NCBI RefSeq assembly: GCF_014843005.1
Contig: NZ_JACYXM010000007.1
Span: 1,804 to 65,803, forward strand
Length of the DNA: 64,000 bases
Source of the DNA: Rhodanobacter sp. DHG33
GTDB taxonomy: Bacteria; Pseudomonadota; Gammaproteobacteria; Xanthomonadales; Rhodanobacteraceae
Reading direction: 5' to 3'
Of this stretch, positions 29,420 to 39,667 are shown piece after piece. The notes below the pieces were generated by a model. It was not told where the DNA came from, did no database searches, and was given only the letters and a program-made list of their open reading frames with translations. The first letter of the stretch is position 1; each line of letters begins with the position of its first letter. The position numbers and the translations under genes are program-made.

Positions 29420-30508
29420 TCAGCCTTCGTCCTCGACGAACAGCACGCGCCGCGTCATGCCGCAGGTGAGGTCGTAGCTGATGGTGCCGGCATGGGCCGC
29501 GACGGTTTCCGCTGGCAGGCCATCGCCCCACAGGGTGACGCGATCGCCCACCTTCGCCTGCGGCGCGGCGCGCAGATCGAGCGTGACGAGATCCATCGAG
29601 ACACGACCGACCAACGGCACCAGCGCATCGCCCACCCGCACCGGCGTACCGCTGGCCGCGCTGCGCGGATAGCCGTCGCCGTAGCCGATGGCGGCCACGC
29701 CCACCGGCATGTCCTCGGGGCAGATCCACGTGCCGTTGTAACCGATGCGCTCGCCCTTGGCCGTCCGATTGATCGCGATCAGCCGCGTGGACAGCGTCAT
29801 CGCGGGACGAAACCCGAAATCCACGCCGCTCTTGCCGTCCACCACCGACAGGCCGTACAGCAGGCCACCGGTGCGCACCCAGTCGGCGCGCGCCTCGGGC
29901 CAGCCCAGCACGGCAGCCGAATTGGACAGCGAACGCGGGCCATTGAGGCCGCGGGTCACGTCGTTGAACCGCGCGATCTGCACGCGCGTGACGTCGCCGT
30001 CGAACACCTCCGATTCCGCGAAATGCGTAAGCAGGCCGATCTCGGGATCGACGCCGGGCATCCCGGCAAGCCGCGCATGCGCCTCGGCCACGCGCTCGGG
30101 CGCAAAACCCAGCCGATGCATGCCGCTGTCGATCTTCAGCCAAACGCGCAGGCGGCCGCGCGTCGCGCTGGCCTCGGACAACCATGCCAGCTGTGCCTCG
30201 TGGTGGATCGCCGCCTCCAGCCCCAGCCGCTGCATCTCGGCGATGTCGCCAGGCTGGTCGGGGCCGGACAGCACCACGATGCGCTGGCGGTGCCCCGCCG
30301 CGCGCAGCCGCAGGCCGTCGCCCAGCGCGGCTACCGCGAAGCATTCGGCATCGGCGTCCAGCGCACGCGCCACGCGCTCCAGGCCATGGCCGTAGGCATC
30401 GGCCTTGACCACCGCCATCACCCTGGCCGGCGCGGCCATGGCCTTAATGCGGGCGAGGTTGTGGCGCAGGGCGCCGAGATGGATGGTGGCGACGGTGGTG
30501 CGGCTCAT
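29420..30508 (-). CDS. alr: Alanine racemase
   Basis: PLP enzyme supplying D-alanine for peptidoglycan. The 362 residues show the PLP lysine Lys35 in VMAVVKADAYGHG, the GYGDGYPRSA motif containing the second catalytic Tyr, and RVSMD near the carboxylate site. It starts 13 bases after the dnaB stop, so the two genes are probably co-transcribed, a common proteobacterial arrangement. dadA, which oxidises D-alanine, lies 10 kb away in this window. Confidence 0.96.
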   Translation of the reverse strand: MSRTTVATIHLGALRHNLARIKAMAAPARVMAVVKADAYGHGLERVARALDADAECFAVAALGDGLRLRAAGHRQRIVVLSGPDQPGDIAEMQRLGLEAAIHHEAQLAWLSEASATRGRLRVWLKIDSGMHRLGFAPERVAEAHARLAGMPGVDPEIGLLTHFAESEVFDGDVTRVQIARFNDVTRGLNGPRSLSNSAAVLGWPEARADWVRTGGLLYGLSVVDGKSGVDFGFRPAMTLSTRLIAINRTAKGERIGYNGTWICPEDMPVGVAAIGYGDGYPRSAASGTPVRVGDALVPLVGRVSMDLVTLDLRAAPQAKVGDRVTLWGDGLPAETVAAHAGTISYDLTCGMTRRVLFVEDEG

Positions 30509-30521
30509 GCGCGGCGGGTGC

Positions 30522-31916
30522 TTACTCGAACCCGCCCACGAACGAGTCGGCGGCGTAGTTTTCGAACTTGGTGTAGTGGCCGAGGAAGGTCAGCTTCACC
30601 GTATCGGTGGGGCCATTACGCTGCTTGCCGATGATGATCTCGGCCAGGCCTTTGTCCGCCGATTCCTTGTTGTAGTACTCGTCGCGGTAGATGAACATGA
30701 TGACGTCGGCGTCCTGCTCGATGGCGCCCGACTCGCGCAGGTCGGACATCATCGGACGCTTGTCGGCGCGCTGTTCCAGCGAGCGGTTCAACTGCGAGAG
30801 GGCGATCACGGGCACGTTGAGTTCCTTGGCGAGCCCCTTCAGTGAACGCGAGATTTCTGAAATCTCGGTGGCGCGGTTCTCCTTGTTTCCGGGCACCTGC
30901 ATCAGCTGCAGGTAATCGATCACGATCAGGCCCAGGCCGCCGTGCTCGCGATGCAGGCGGCGCGCGCGCGAACGCATCTCCACCGGCGACAGGCCCGGCG
31001 TGTCGTCGATGAAGATCTTCGCCTCCGAAAGGATGGCGATGGCGTTGGAGACGCGCGGCCAATCCTCCTCGTTGAGGTCGCCGTTGCGCAGCGCCTGCTG
31101 GTGGATGCGGCCCACCGAGGAGATCAGGCGGAACGCCAGCTGCGAGGCGGACATTTCCATCGAGAACACCGCCACCGCCTTCTTCGCGCGCAACGCGGCG
31201 CTCTCGGCGATGTTCAGCGCGAACGCCGTCTTGCCCATCGAGGGACGCGCGGCCACGATGATGAGGTCGGAGGGCTGCAGGCCCGAGGTGAGGTTGTCGA
31301 GGTCGGTGAAGCCGCTGGTGATGCCGGTGAGCTGGCCCTTGTTCTCGTAGCGCTCGGTGAGCAGCCGGAAGGCGTCCTTCACCGCCTCGCGCATCGAGAC
31401 GGAATCCTTCTTGCCGCGCGCACCGGACTCGGCGATCTTGAACACCGACTGCTCGGCGTTCTCCAGCACCTCCTGCACGCTCTTGCCTTCGGGACGGTAA
31501 CCGTCTTCGGTGATCGCCGTGCCGGCGTCGATCAGCTGGCGCAGCACCGACTTCTCGCGCACGATCTCCGCGTAGGCGGCGATGTTCGCCGCGCTGGGCG
31601 TGCTGTTGGCCAGCTCGATCAGGTAGCTCGCGCCGCCGACCATTTCGGCCAGGCCGTTGGCCTCGAACCAGTCGCCCAGGGTCACCGCGTCGCAGGGCAT
31701 GCCCTTGTTCGCCAGCTCGGTGATGGCGCGCCAGATCAGGCGGTGGTCGCGACGGTAGAAATCCTCTTCGCCGAGGCGGTCGGCCACCTTGTCCATGGCG
31801 TCGGGCGCCAGCATCAGGCCACCCAACACCGCCTGCTCGGCATCGATGGAATGCGGCGGCACGCGCAGCGCTTCGATGGCCGGCGACGAAGGCTTGCGTT
31901 CGGGCACGAAGGACAT
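30522..31916 (-). CDS. dnaB: Replicative DNA helicase DnaB
   Basis: Hexameric helicase at the replication fork. The 464 residues have an N-terminal primase-binding domain (PPHSIDAEQAVLGGLML), a linker, and a RecA core with Walker A ARPSMGKTAFALN, SMEMSASQLAFRL, and Walker B LIVIDYLQLM. The start at 31916 has AGAGGT six bases upstream. No intein interrupts the core. It follows rplI after a terminator. Confidence 0.97.
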   Translation of the reverse strand: MSFVPERKPSSPAIEALRVPPHSIDAEQAVLGGLMLAPDAMDKVADRLGEEDFYRRDHRLIWRAITELANKGMPCDAVTLGDWFEANGLAEMVGGASYLIELANSTPSAANIAAYAEIVREKSVLRQLIDAGTAITEDGYRPEGKSVQEVLENAEQSVFKIAESGARGKKDSVSMREAVKDAFRLLTERYENKGQLTGITSGFTDLDNLTSGLQPSDLIIVAARPSMGKTAFALNIAESAALRAKKAVAVFSMEMSASQLAFRLISSVGRIHQQALRNGDLNEEDWPRVSNAIAILSEAKIFIDDTPGLSPVEMRSRARRLHREHGGLGLIVIDYLQLMQVPGNKENRATEISEISRSLKGLAKELNVPVIALSQLNRSLEQRADKRPMMSDLRESGAIEQDADVIMFIYRDEYYNKESADKGLAEIIIGKQRNGPTDTVKLTFLGHYTKFENYAADSFVGGFE

Positions 31917-32093
31917 CGGGCTACCTCTGTAGGACAAAGCGGCCGCGGCTGCGGCATATACGGACACACGGCAACGCGCCAAGCCCACATGATGCGCGGC
32001 GGCGTCTCACGGGTCGAGATGGAATCTTGTGGAAAACCTGGGGAAAGCTGGGGATAAACCGGCGTACTTGGCCGCTCCCCGTTTCCAGCCGCC

Positions 32094-32123
32094 AAAACAA
32101 ACGGGCGCCCGAAGGCGCCCGTT
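32094..32123 (-). terminator. Intrinsic terminator after rplI
   Basis: ACGGGCGCC and GGCGCCCGT arms enclose a four-base loop, with TTTGTTTT following on the minus strand. It lies 22 bases after the rplI stop. Confidence 0.82.
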
Positions 32124-32144
32124 CGTAGGCATGCAGCGGCGGTC

Positions 32145-32597
32145 TTACTTCTTCTCGCCGACCACGATGACCTTGACGCTGGTCTGCACGTCGGCGTGCA
32201 GGTGGATGGCCACCTCGAACTCGCCCACGTTGCGCAGCGGGCCTTCACCCAGGATCACTTCACCCTTGTGGATGTCGTGACCGACGGCCTGCAGCGCCTC
32301 GGCGATGTCGCGCGGACCCACCGAGCCGTACAGCTTGCCTTCGGGGCTGGCGTGCGCCTCGATCGTCACCGACACGTCGGCCAGCTTGGCCTTGCGGGCC
32401 TCGGCCTCGCTCAGCATGTTCTTGGCCTTGGCCTCGTACTCGGCGCGGCGCTGCTCGAACGCGGCCAGGTTGGCGGCATTCACGCGCACGGCCTTGCCCT
32501 GCGGGATCAGGAAGTTGCGGCCGTAACCCGGCTTCACGCTGACCTTGTCACCGAGGTCGCCGAGGTTGCGGACTTTCTGCAGAAGGATGAGTTCCAT
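32145..32597 (-). CDS. rplI: 50S ribosomal protein L9
   Basis: Two-domain ribosomal protein of 150 residues joined by a long helix. The N-terminal domain shows [37 protein letters not shown], and the C-terminal domain [27 protein letters not shown]. Last gene of rpsF-rpsR-rplI, followed by a terminator. Confidence 0.99.
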   Translation of the reverse strand: MELILLQKVRNLGDLGDKVSVKPGYGRNFLIPQGKAVRVNAANLAAFEQRRAEYEAKAKNMLSEAEARKAKLADVSVTIEAHASPEGKLYGSVGPRDIAEALQAVGHDIHKGEVILGEGPLRNVGEFEVAIHLHADVQTSVKVIVVGEKK

Positions 32598-32661
32598 GGG
32601 TATTCCTTTTCGTTAGCGCCGGGATGGCCGGCGCAGCCGTGGACGGGTGTCCGAAGATTTC

Positions 32662-32691
32662 CATTCCCCCTCCGCTGGCGGAGGGGGAATG
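32662..32691 (-). repeat. Perfect 14-bp palindrome between rpsR and rplI
   Basis: CATTCCCCCTCCGC and GCGGAGGGGGAATG arms flank TG in the rpsR-rplI gap, with no T-run. A related but imperfect G+C-rich palindrome (TTCCTCCGCGGAGAGGG) is seen near 17287 between frr and uppS, so a dispersed repeat family is possible. Confidence 0.6.
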
Positions 32692-32700
32692 AAGGCACGA

Positions 32701-32931
32701 TCAAACGTCGTGGTTGTCGGTGTACGGCAGCAGCGAGAGGAAGCGCGCGCGCTTGATCGCGGTCGCCAGCTGGCGCTGGTAGCGCGCCTTGGTGCCGGTG
32801 ATGCGGCTCGGCACGATCTTGCCGTTCTCGGTGACGTACTGGCGCAGGGTGTTGAGATCCTTGTAATCGATCTCCTTCACCTTCTCCGCGGTGAAGCGGC
32901 AGAACTTGCGGCGGCGGAAAAACTTGGACAT
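32701..32931 (-). CDS. rpsR: 30S ribosomal protein S18
   Basis: Basic 76-residue protein of the 30S platform that pairs with S6. [25 protein letters not shown] and the C-terminal [12 protein letters not shown] are typical. The Cys residues of the zinc-binding paralogue are not arranged as a zinc knuckle. Fifteen bases after rpsF. Confidence 0.98.
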   Translation of the reverse strand: MSKFFRRRKFCRFTAEKVKEIDYKDLNTLRQYVTENGKIVPSRITGTKARYQRQLATAIKRARFLSLLPYTDNHDV

Positions 32932-32945
32932 GGTCGTGGCTCCTC

Positions 32946-33350
32946 TCAGTCTTCGCTGTCGCTGTCGTTGTCGCGACCGTCAACGTCGTCGTCGCGGCGA
33001 CGCGACGAACGGGCGTCGTCCTTTTCCTTGCTCTTCAGGATGAAGGACTGGTCGGTCTCGGCGCCGTCACGCTTGATGACGAGGTGGCGCAGCACGGCGT
33101 CGTTGAAGCGGAAGCCCGACTCCAGCTCGTTCAGCGCGTTCTGGCCGACTTCGATGTTCAGCAGCACGTAGTGCGCCTTGGCCAGGTTGACGATCGGGTA
33201 GGCCAGCTGACGGCGACCCCAGTCTTCCAGGCGGTGGATTTTGCCGCCGTCGGCCTCGATCAGCGACTTGTAGCGCTCGATCATGGCAGGGACCTGCTCG
33301 CTCTGGTCAGGGTGGACCAGAAACACGACTTCGTAATGTCGCAGGGACAT
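32946..33350 (-). CDS. rpsF: 30S ribosomal protein S6 with acidic tail
   Basis: Ferredoxin-like ribosomal protein of 134 residues and first gene of rpsF-rpsR-rplI. The core ([20 protein letters not shown] ... [12 protein letters not shown]) is standard. The C-terminal tail of about 24 residues is rich in Asp, Arg and Ser ([19 protein letters not shown]) and ends SDSED. In E. coli the shorter S6 tail is extended with glutamates by RimK; here acidity is genetically encoded. Confidence 0.97.
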   Translation of the reverse strand: MSLRHYEVVFLVHPDQSEQVPAMIERYKSLIEADGGKIHRLEDWGRRQLAYPIVNLAKAHYVLLNIEVGQNALNELESGFRFNDAVLRHLVIKRDGAETDQSFILKSKEKDDARSSRRRDDDVDGRDNDSDSED

Positions 33351-33568
33351 CGTGGTTCGACTCCTTGTGGATGCGGCCGGAATGGCCTCGCAGCCTCCCG
33401 CCGGATGCGGTGAGGCAAGTGTCCGTCACGCCCCTTGCGGAGCAGACAGAAGCGGGATTGTACGCGGAACGCGGGATCGACCGCAAGTGACTGAATTTGA
33501 AGAGTGCGGCCATGGATGGCCGCCCCTTTGATCTTCGCGCTCACGGATGGGCGCACAAGCGCCCCCGC

Positions 33569-33895
33569 TCACCCCACGGTGAAGCTTTCGCCGCAGCCGC
33601 ACTCGCCGGTGGCGTTGGGGTTGTGGAACACGAAGCTGGCGTTGAGGCCCTGCTTCTGGAAGTCGATCACGGTGCCGTCCACCAGCGGCAGGCTCTTGTC
33701 GTCCACCACCAGCGGCACGCCGTCGATGCTGACCAGCCGGTCGCCCTCGCCCAGCGACTGGGCCAGGTCCACCACGTAGCCGAAACCGGAGCAGCCGGTG
33801 CGCTTCACGCCGAAGCGCACGCCAGCCGCTTCCGGCGACTGCGCAAGGAAGCGGCGCATGCGTTCGCTGGCGGCGGGGGTGATCGTGATGGTCAT
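33569..33895 (-). CDS. iscA: A-type iron-sulfur carrier protein (IscA/HesB family)
   Basis: Fe-S cluster carrier of 108 residues. The three conserved cysteines are Cys35 (GCSGFGY), Cys99 and Cys101 (ECGCGESF). CGCGESF rather than CGCGSSF favours IscA over ErpA. It stands alone with no isc or suf genes beside it. Start ATG matches family N termini. Divergent from asnS. Confidence 0.88.
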   Translation of the reverse strand: MTITITPAASERMRRFLAQSPEAAGVRFGVKRTGCSGFGYVVDLAQSLGEGDRLVSIDGVPLVVDDKSLPLVDGTVIDFQKQGLNASFVFHNPNATGECGCGESFTVG

Positions 33896-33984
33896 GGCGG
33901 TCGGCAATCGTGCGAAACGTGGAAAGGCACATGCCATTTCGGTCGCGGCACGTGCGGGGCCTAGATTATCATGCGGGTTTGTCC

Positions 33985-34039
33985 ACGCGCCCCACAGGAC
34001 GCGCGTTCCCCTACTAAATGCGCCCGCTGCGGCGCATTT
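33985..34039 (+). promoter_or_regulatory. Two hairpins in the asnS leader
   Basis: ACGCGC/GCGCGT arms at about 33985-34005 and AAATGCGCC/GGCGCATTT arms at 34016-34039 (9 bp, perfect, six-base loop) precede the ribosome-binding site AGGAG. TATCAT near 33967 could be the -10 of this short leader. Confidence 0.45.
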
Positions 34040-34057
34040 CAACAGGAGTTTCCATTC

Positions 34058-35458
<1,401 letters not shown>

Positions 35459-35466
35459 GTTACCTG

Positions 35467-36345
35467 ATGCGAATGAAGCGCCGGTTCCCCGCCCTGCCCC
35501 TCATCCTCGCCGCCGGCATGCTGCTGGCCGGTTGCCATACCGTGAAGAACCTGGTGCCGCCGAACCTGCGGCCCCCGGAGAACACCGACGACCCGCTCAA
35601 GCAGGCGCAACAGCGCCTGCTCGACGCGTCGCCCTGCTGCACCAGCTTCGCCGACTTCTCCTACCAGGACCTGCTGCCCTGGCAGCCGCAGCCCTATACG
35701 CTGGGCAGCGGCAGCAGCGTGGCCAACATCAACGGCACGCACAGCTACTTCCTCGCCTTCCGCCTGCCGGAAGGCGCCAAGCTGCCCTACCGCGTGGCGT
35801 TCAAGTCCGAATTGAACGGCCGCTGGCTGAAGTCCAGCTACCTGTTCGCGCCTACCGTGGTGATGCTCGACAGCGGCTTCCAGCCGATCGGGTCCGACGA
35901 CATCTCCCTGTGCGAACACATGGGCTGGAGCGACGCGAGCTCGGGCGCGTTCGGCGCCTACACCGTCAACAGCAAGCAGGCGCGCTATCTGCTGATCTAC
36001 AGCTCGGCCGACCAGCAGAAGGGCAAGACCTACTGGGAGCAATCCCCTACCGCGTTCTCCACCCAGAACACCCAGGCCACGCTGGGCATGGACGCCAGCG
36101 GCACCTTCAGCGTGCCGCATGGCCCCGACGGCACCATCTGGGTGGGCATGATGGACGCCACCTACGCCAAGGCCGTGGACAACGCGATCTGCAAGAAGCC
36201 CGAGAGCGGTGACGGCGTGCTGAATACCCTGCGCACGGCCCTGCCCTGGGGCGACGGCAATGTCCACAGCCCTGGCAGTGCCACCGGCAACGGCGGCACG
36301 GGAACGAATCCCGTGCCCGATACCAGCAAGGCCGCGGGGAGCTGA
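35467..36345 (+). CDS. MalM-like periplasmic lipoprotein
   Basis: Exported lipoprotein of about 292 residues. The signal peptide ends in lipobox LLAGC with Cys23. The mature part has a beta-rich composition with LPYRVAFKSELNGRWLKSSYLFAPTVVMLDSGFQ and YLLIYSSADQQKGKTY. This pattern resembles the maltose-operon periplasmic protein MalM; the resemblance is by eye, and no maltose genes are nearby. A Gly/Thr/Pro-rich C-terminal tail follows. It starts eight bases after asnS and could be co-transcribed; the ATG at 35473 is an alternative start. Confidence 0.6.
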   Translation: MRMKRRFPALPLILAAGMLLAGCHTVKNLVPPNLRPPENTDDPLKQAQQRLLDASPCCTSFADFSYQDLLPWQPQPYTLGSGSSVANINGTHSYFLAFRLPEGAKLPYRVAFKSELNGRWLKSSYLFAPTVVMLDSGFQPIGSDDISLCEHMGWSDASSGAFGAYTVNSKQARYLLIYSSADQQKGKTYWEQSPTAFSTQNTQATLGMDASGTFSVPHGPDGTIWVGMMDATYAKAVDNAICKKPESGDGVLNTLRTALPWGDGNVHSPGSATGNGGTGTNPVPDTSKAAGS

Positions 36346-36347
36346 GC

Positions 36348-36662
36348 GTGCTGGCCATCTACCTGGCCCTGCTGGCCGCTGGCGTCTTCTTGTTCGTGCT
36401 TTCCTACGTGGCACCGTTCCGTGCAGCCGCGCTGATGCGCGAGCGCCATCCGCAGCACTGGCAGGTAGTGAGCGAATCGGAGCGGGGCAAGATCGGCCCG
36501 CTGCGAACCTGGATGCGCATGCAGTACGTACTGCGCTCCCCCGCGCTGGCCCTGCTGGACGACCTCGACATCAACCGCTGGCGCGTCATATGGCGCTACA
36601 GCCAGTGGCTGGGCTGGCTATGCTGGCTTGCCGCGCTGGCGATGCGTCTTCGCTGGGGTTGA
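36348..36662 (+). CDS. Small two-helix membrane protein, unknown function
   Basis: Protein of 104 residues starting at GTG two bases after the previous stop, with GGGGAG upstream. It has one hydrophobic helix at each end (LAIYLALLAAGVFLFVLSYV; WLGWLCWLAALAM) and a basic middle (MRERHPQHWQVVSESERGKIG). The two-helix layout recalls UspB, but sequence similarity is not compelling. Likely translated with the MalM-like lipoprotein. Confidence 0.7.
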   Translation: MLAIYLALLAAGVFLFVLSYVAPFRAAALMRERHPQHWQVVSESERGKIGPLRTWMRMQYVLRSPALALLDDLDINRWRVIWRYSQWLGWLCWLAALAMRLRWG

Positions 36663-36686
36663 TCGACACACCGGGAGCAAGCACCC

Positions 36687-37475
36687 ATGCAATTGAATCT
36701 CGATGGCCGCCACGCCCTCGTCTGCGGCGCCTCGCAAGGCATCGGCCGCGCCGCTGCGATCGAACTCGCGCTGCTTGGGGCCAACGTCACACTGCTGGCA
36801 CGCCGCGCCGACGTGCTGGAAACTCTTGCCGCCGAACTGCCCCGCACGTGCGCCGGCCAGCGGCACGGCTTCGTCGCCGTCGACGTGAGCGACACCGCCA
36901 CGCTGCGCACGCGAGCCGAGGCCCTGGTCGCCGACTCTCCCGTGCACATCCTGGTCAACAACAGCGGCGGCCCGGCGCCGGGCAGCGTGCTCGACGCCAC
37001 GCCGGAAGACTTCCTCGCCGCCTGGCAACAGCATCTGCTGGCCTGCCATACCCTGGCGCAAACCGTAGTTCCCAGCATGCGCGCAGCCGGCTGGGGGCGC
37101 ATCGTCAACGTGATTTCCACCTCGGTGCGCGAGCCCATCCCCGGCATCGGAGTGTCCAACACCACGCGCGGCGCAGTGGCGAGCTGGGCGAAGACGCTGG
37201 CCGGCGAACTCGCGCCGTTCGGCATCACCGTCAACAACGTGCTGCCCGGCTCCACCCGCACGCCGCGCATCGAGCAGATCGTCGCCGCACGCGCGCAGAA
37301 GAGCGGCAAGCCGCTGGCCGAAGTGCAGCAGGCCATGGAAGCCGAGGTGCCGATGCGCCGCTTCGCCGATGCGGCGGAGATCGCCGCCGCCGTGGCCTTC
37401 CTCGCTTCGCCTGCCGCGAGTTACATCACCGGCGTAAGCCTTGCGGTGGACGGCGGCCGGATGCGCTCGCTCTGA
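36687..37475 (+). CDS. SDR-family protein lacking the YxxxK active site
   Basis: FabG-like Rossmann protein of 262 residues. The cofactor loop CGASQGIG (13-20), NNSGG (91-95) and C-terminal YITGVSLAVDGG are clear. The catalytic Tyr and Lys are replaced: Ser157 and Arg161 (VSNTTRGAV), although Ser144 is kept. Family knowledge includes an FabG-like SDR subgroup with an imperfect tetrad, so this is likely a member rather than a decayed gene. It is followed 57 bases later by the aminomuconate semialdehyde dehydrogenase, suggesting a link with that pathway, though its reaction is unknown. Confidence 0.85.
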   Translation: MQLNLDGRHALVCGASQGIGRAAAIELALLGANVTLLARRADVLETLAAELPRTCAGQRHGFVAVDVSDTATLRTRAEALVADSPVHILVNNSGGPAPGSVLDATPEDFLAAWQQHLLACHTLAQTVVPSMRAAGWGRIVNVISTSVREPIPGIGVSNTTRGAVASWAKTLAGELAPFGITVNNVLPGSTRTPRIEQIVAARAQKSGKPLAEVQQAMEAEVPMRRFADAAEIAAAVAFLASPAASYITGVSLAVDGGRMRSL

Positions 37476-37532
37476 TCGCACGTACCCACGCGTCCGGTGC
37501 AATCCCCGGGTGCGTGGCGTAAGCTTCGGCGG

Positions 37533-38984
37533 ATGTCCATCACACGTCTTGCCAACCTGATCGACGGCCGCCTCGTGCCGCCCTTGGCCGATCGCTGGCT
37601 CGACGTGTACGAACCCGCCATCGGCGAAGTCTTCGCCCAGTGCCCCGATGCCGATGCGGCCGACGTGGCTGCCGCCGTCGATGCCGCGCAGCGTGCCGCA
37701 CCAGTCTGGGCCGCCGCGCCCGCCGAGCAACGCGCCGGCCTGCTGCACAGGCTGGCCAACCTCATCCACGAACGGCTGGACGAATTCGCCGAGCTTGAAT
37801 CGCGCGACAGCGGCAAGCCGGTGTCGCTTGCGCGGCAACTCGACATCCCGCGCTCCATCGCCAACCTGCGCCATTTCGCCGCCGCCGCCCTGACCTGGAG
37901 CAGCGAATCGCATCCGATGGAAGGCAGCGCGATCAACTACACGCTGCGCCAGCCGCTGGGCGTGGTGGGCTGCATCAGCCCATGGAATCTACCGCTGTAT
38001 CTGTTTACATGGAAAATCGCGCCCGCGCTGGCCGCAGGCAACACGGTGGTGGCCAAGCCATCGGAAATCACGCCCTGCACGGCAGCGCTGCTCGGCGAGC
38101 TGGCTATCGAAGCCGGCTTCCCGCCCGGCGTGCTGAACATCGTGCACGGCCGCGGGCCTGCGGTAGGCCAGGCCATCGTCGAGCATCCGCGCATCAAGGC
38201 GGTTTCCTTCACCGGCAGCACCGCCACCGGCACGCACATTGCTGCGGCCGCGGCCACGCGATTCAAGAAAGTGTCGCTGGAAATGGGCGGCAAGAACCCG
38301 GCCATCGTGTTCGCCGATGCCGAGCTTTCCGACGCCAACCTCGACACCGTCGTGCGCTCGGGCTTCGCCAACCAGGGCGAGATCTGCCTGTGCGGTTCGC
38401 GCCTGCTGGTGCAGCGCTCCATCTACGAGAATTTCCGCGAGCGTTATCTCGCGCGCGTGCGCGCGCTGCGCGTGGGCGATCCGAACGATGCCGCCAGCGA
38501 CCTCGGGGCGCTGGTGTCGAAACCGCATTTCGACAAGGTGATGGCCTGCATGACGCTGGCGCGCAGCGAAGGCGGCCGCGTGCTCTGCGGCGGCGAAACC
38601 GTGACGGTACCCGGCCGCTGCGAACAGGGCTGGTTCGTGGCGCCCACGGTGATCGAAGGCCTACCGAACGAAGCGGCCACCAACCAGCAGGAAATCTTCG
38701 GCCCGGTGGTGACGCTGATTCCGTTCGAGGACGAAGCCGAGGCGCTGGCTATCGCCAACGGTACCGGCTACGGCCTCGCCGCTTCGCTGTGGACGAGCGA
38801 CCTGTCGCGGGCGCATCGCCTCGCCGGTCAGCTCGACTTCGGCATCGTGTGGATCAACTGCTGGATGCTGCGCGACCTGCGCACGCCATTCGGCGGCATG
38901 AAGCATTCCGGCCTCGGCCGCGAAGGCGGCAACGAGGCGCTGCGCTTCTTTACCGAACCCAAAAACATCTGCATCCGTTATTGA
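37533..38984 (+). CDS. 2-aminomuconate 6-semialdehyde dehydrogenase (ALDH8 type)
   Basis: NAD-dependent aldehyde dehydrogenase of 483 residues. Catalytic Glu250 (LEMGGKNP) and Cys285 (NQGEICLCGSR) are present. The C-terminal WMLRDLRTPFGGMKHSGLGREGG...FTEPKNICI matches the ALDH8/2-hydroxymuconic and 2-aminomuconic semialdehyde group. The role assignment rests also on the 2-aminomuconate deaminase two genes downstream. It would oxidise the semialdehyde arising from 3-hydroxyanthranilate in tryptophan/kynurenine breakdown. Start chosen at the ATG before SITRLANLIDG. Confidence 0.82.
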   Translation: MSITRLANLIDGRLVPPLADRWLDVYEPAIGEVFAQCPDADAADVAAAVDAAQRAAPVWAAAPAEQRAGLLHRLANLIHERLDEFAELESRDSGKPVSLARQLDIPRSIANLRHFAAAALTWSSESHPMEGSAINYTLRQPLGVVGCISPWNLPLYLFTWKIAPALAAGNTVVAKPSEITPCTAALLGELAIEAGFPPGVLNIVHGRGPAVGQAIVEHPRIKAVSFTGSTATGTHIAAAAATRFKKVSLEMGGKNPAIVFADAELSDANLDTVVRSGFANQGEICLCGSRLLVQRSIYENFRERYLARVRALRVGDPNDAASDLGALVSKPHFDKVMACMTLARSEGGRVLCGGETVTVPGRCEQGWFVAPTVIEGLPNEAATNQQEIFGPVVTLIPFEDEAEALAIANGTGYGLAASLWTSDLSRAHRLAGQLDFGIVWINCWMLRDLRTPFGGMKHSGLGREGGNEALRFFTEPKNICIRY

Positions 38985-38995
38985 AGGAACGCACC

Positions 38996-39667
38996 GTGAA
39001 AAGCCCGCTGCAATCCCTGCTCGACAGCAACCGCCGCTGGTCGGCCGCCGTGACCGCGCAGGACCCGCATTTCTTCGAGCAGCTGGCTCAGCAGCAGTCG
39101 CCGAAATACCTGTGGATCGGCTGCTCCGATTCGCGCGTGCCGGCCACCCAGATCGTCGACCTGCCGCCCGGCGAGATCTTCGTGCAGCGCAACGTTGCCA
39201 ACGTGGTGTCGCACACCGACCTCAACTGCCTGAGCACGATCCAGTTCGCCGTGGACGCGCTCAAGGTGGAGCACATCATCGTCGTCGGCCACTACGGCTG
39301 CGGCGGCGTGCAGGCGGTACTGGACGACCGCCGGGTCGGCCTGGTGGACAACTGGCTGCGCCACGTCGGCGACGTGGCGCGCAAGCACGGCGACCTGCTC
39401 AACTCCCTCGACCTGATGGATATGCGCAACGCGCGCCTGTGCGAACTCAACGCCATCGAAGGCGTGGTCAACGTATGCAACACCACGATGGTGATGGATG
39501 CGTGGGAGCGCGGGCAGAAGCTCTCCGTGCACGCCTGGTGCTACAGCCTCGCCAACGGCCACATCAACGACCTCGGCATGCATGTAGACGCTCGCGACGC
39601 GCTGTGGCCGTCCTACGAGCAGGCGCTGCAGCGGATCACCCGCCTGCCGGAACCGCATCGTGGTTGA
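38996..39667 (+). CDS. Beta-carbonic anhydrase
   Basis: Zinc enzyme interconverting CO2 and bicarbonate, 223 residues. Ligands and catalytic residues are Cys43 and Asp45 (IGCSDSR), His99 and Cys102 (GHYGCGG). Its GTG start has AAGGA seven bases upstream and lies 11 bases after the dehydrogenase stop. Its end overlaps the deaminase GTG by eight bases. It is thus embedded inside a catabolic operon whose upstream steps release CO2. E. coli Can is a close type by motif. Confidence 0.95.
   Translation: MKSPLQSLLDSNRRWSAAVTAQDPHFFEQLAQQQSPKYLWIGCSDSRVPATQIVDLPPGEIFVQRNVANVVSHTDLNCLSTIQFAVDALKVEHIIVVGHYGCGGVQAVLDDRRVGLVDNWLRHVGDVARKHGDLLNSLDLMDMRNARLCELNAIEGVVNVCNTTMVMDAWERGQKLSVHAWCYSLANGHINDLGMHVDARDALWPSYEQALQRITRLPEPHRG

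Noticed and set aside
37982-39667. Extended carbonic anhydrase starting within the dehydrogenase gene
   Set aside because: The first 338 codons are an off-frame reading of the aldehyde dehydrogenase gene. The GTG at 38996 has a good ribosome-binding site and the family N terminus.
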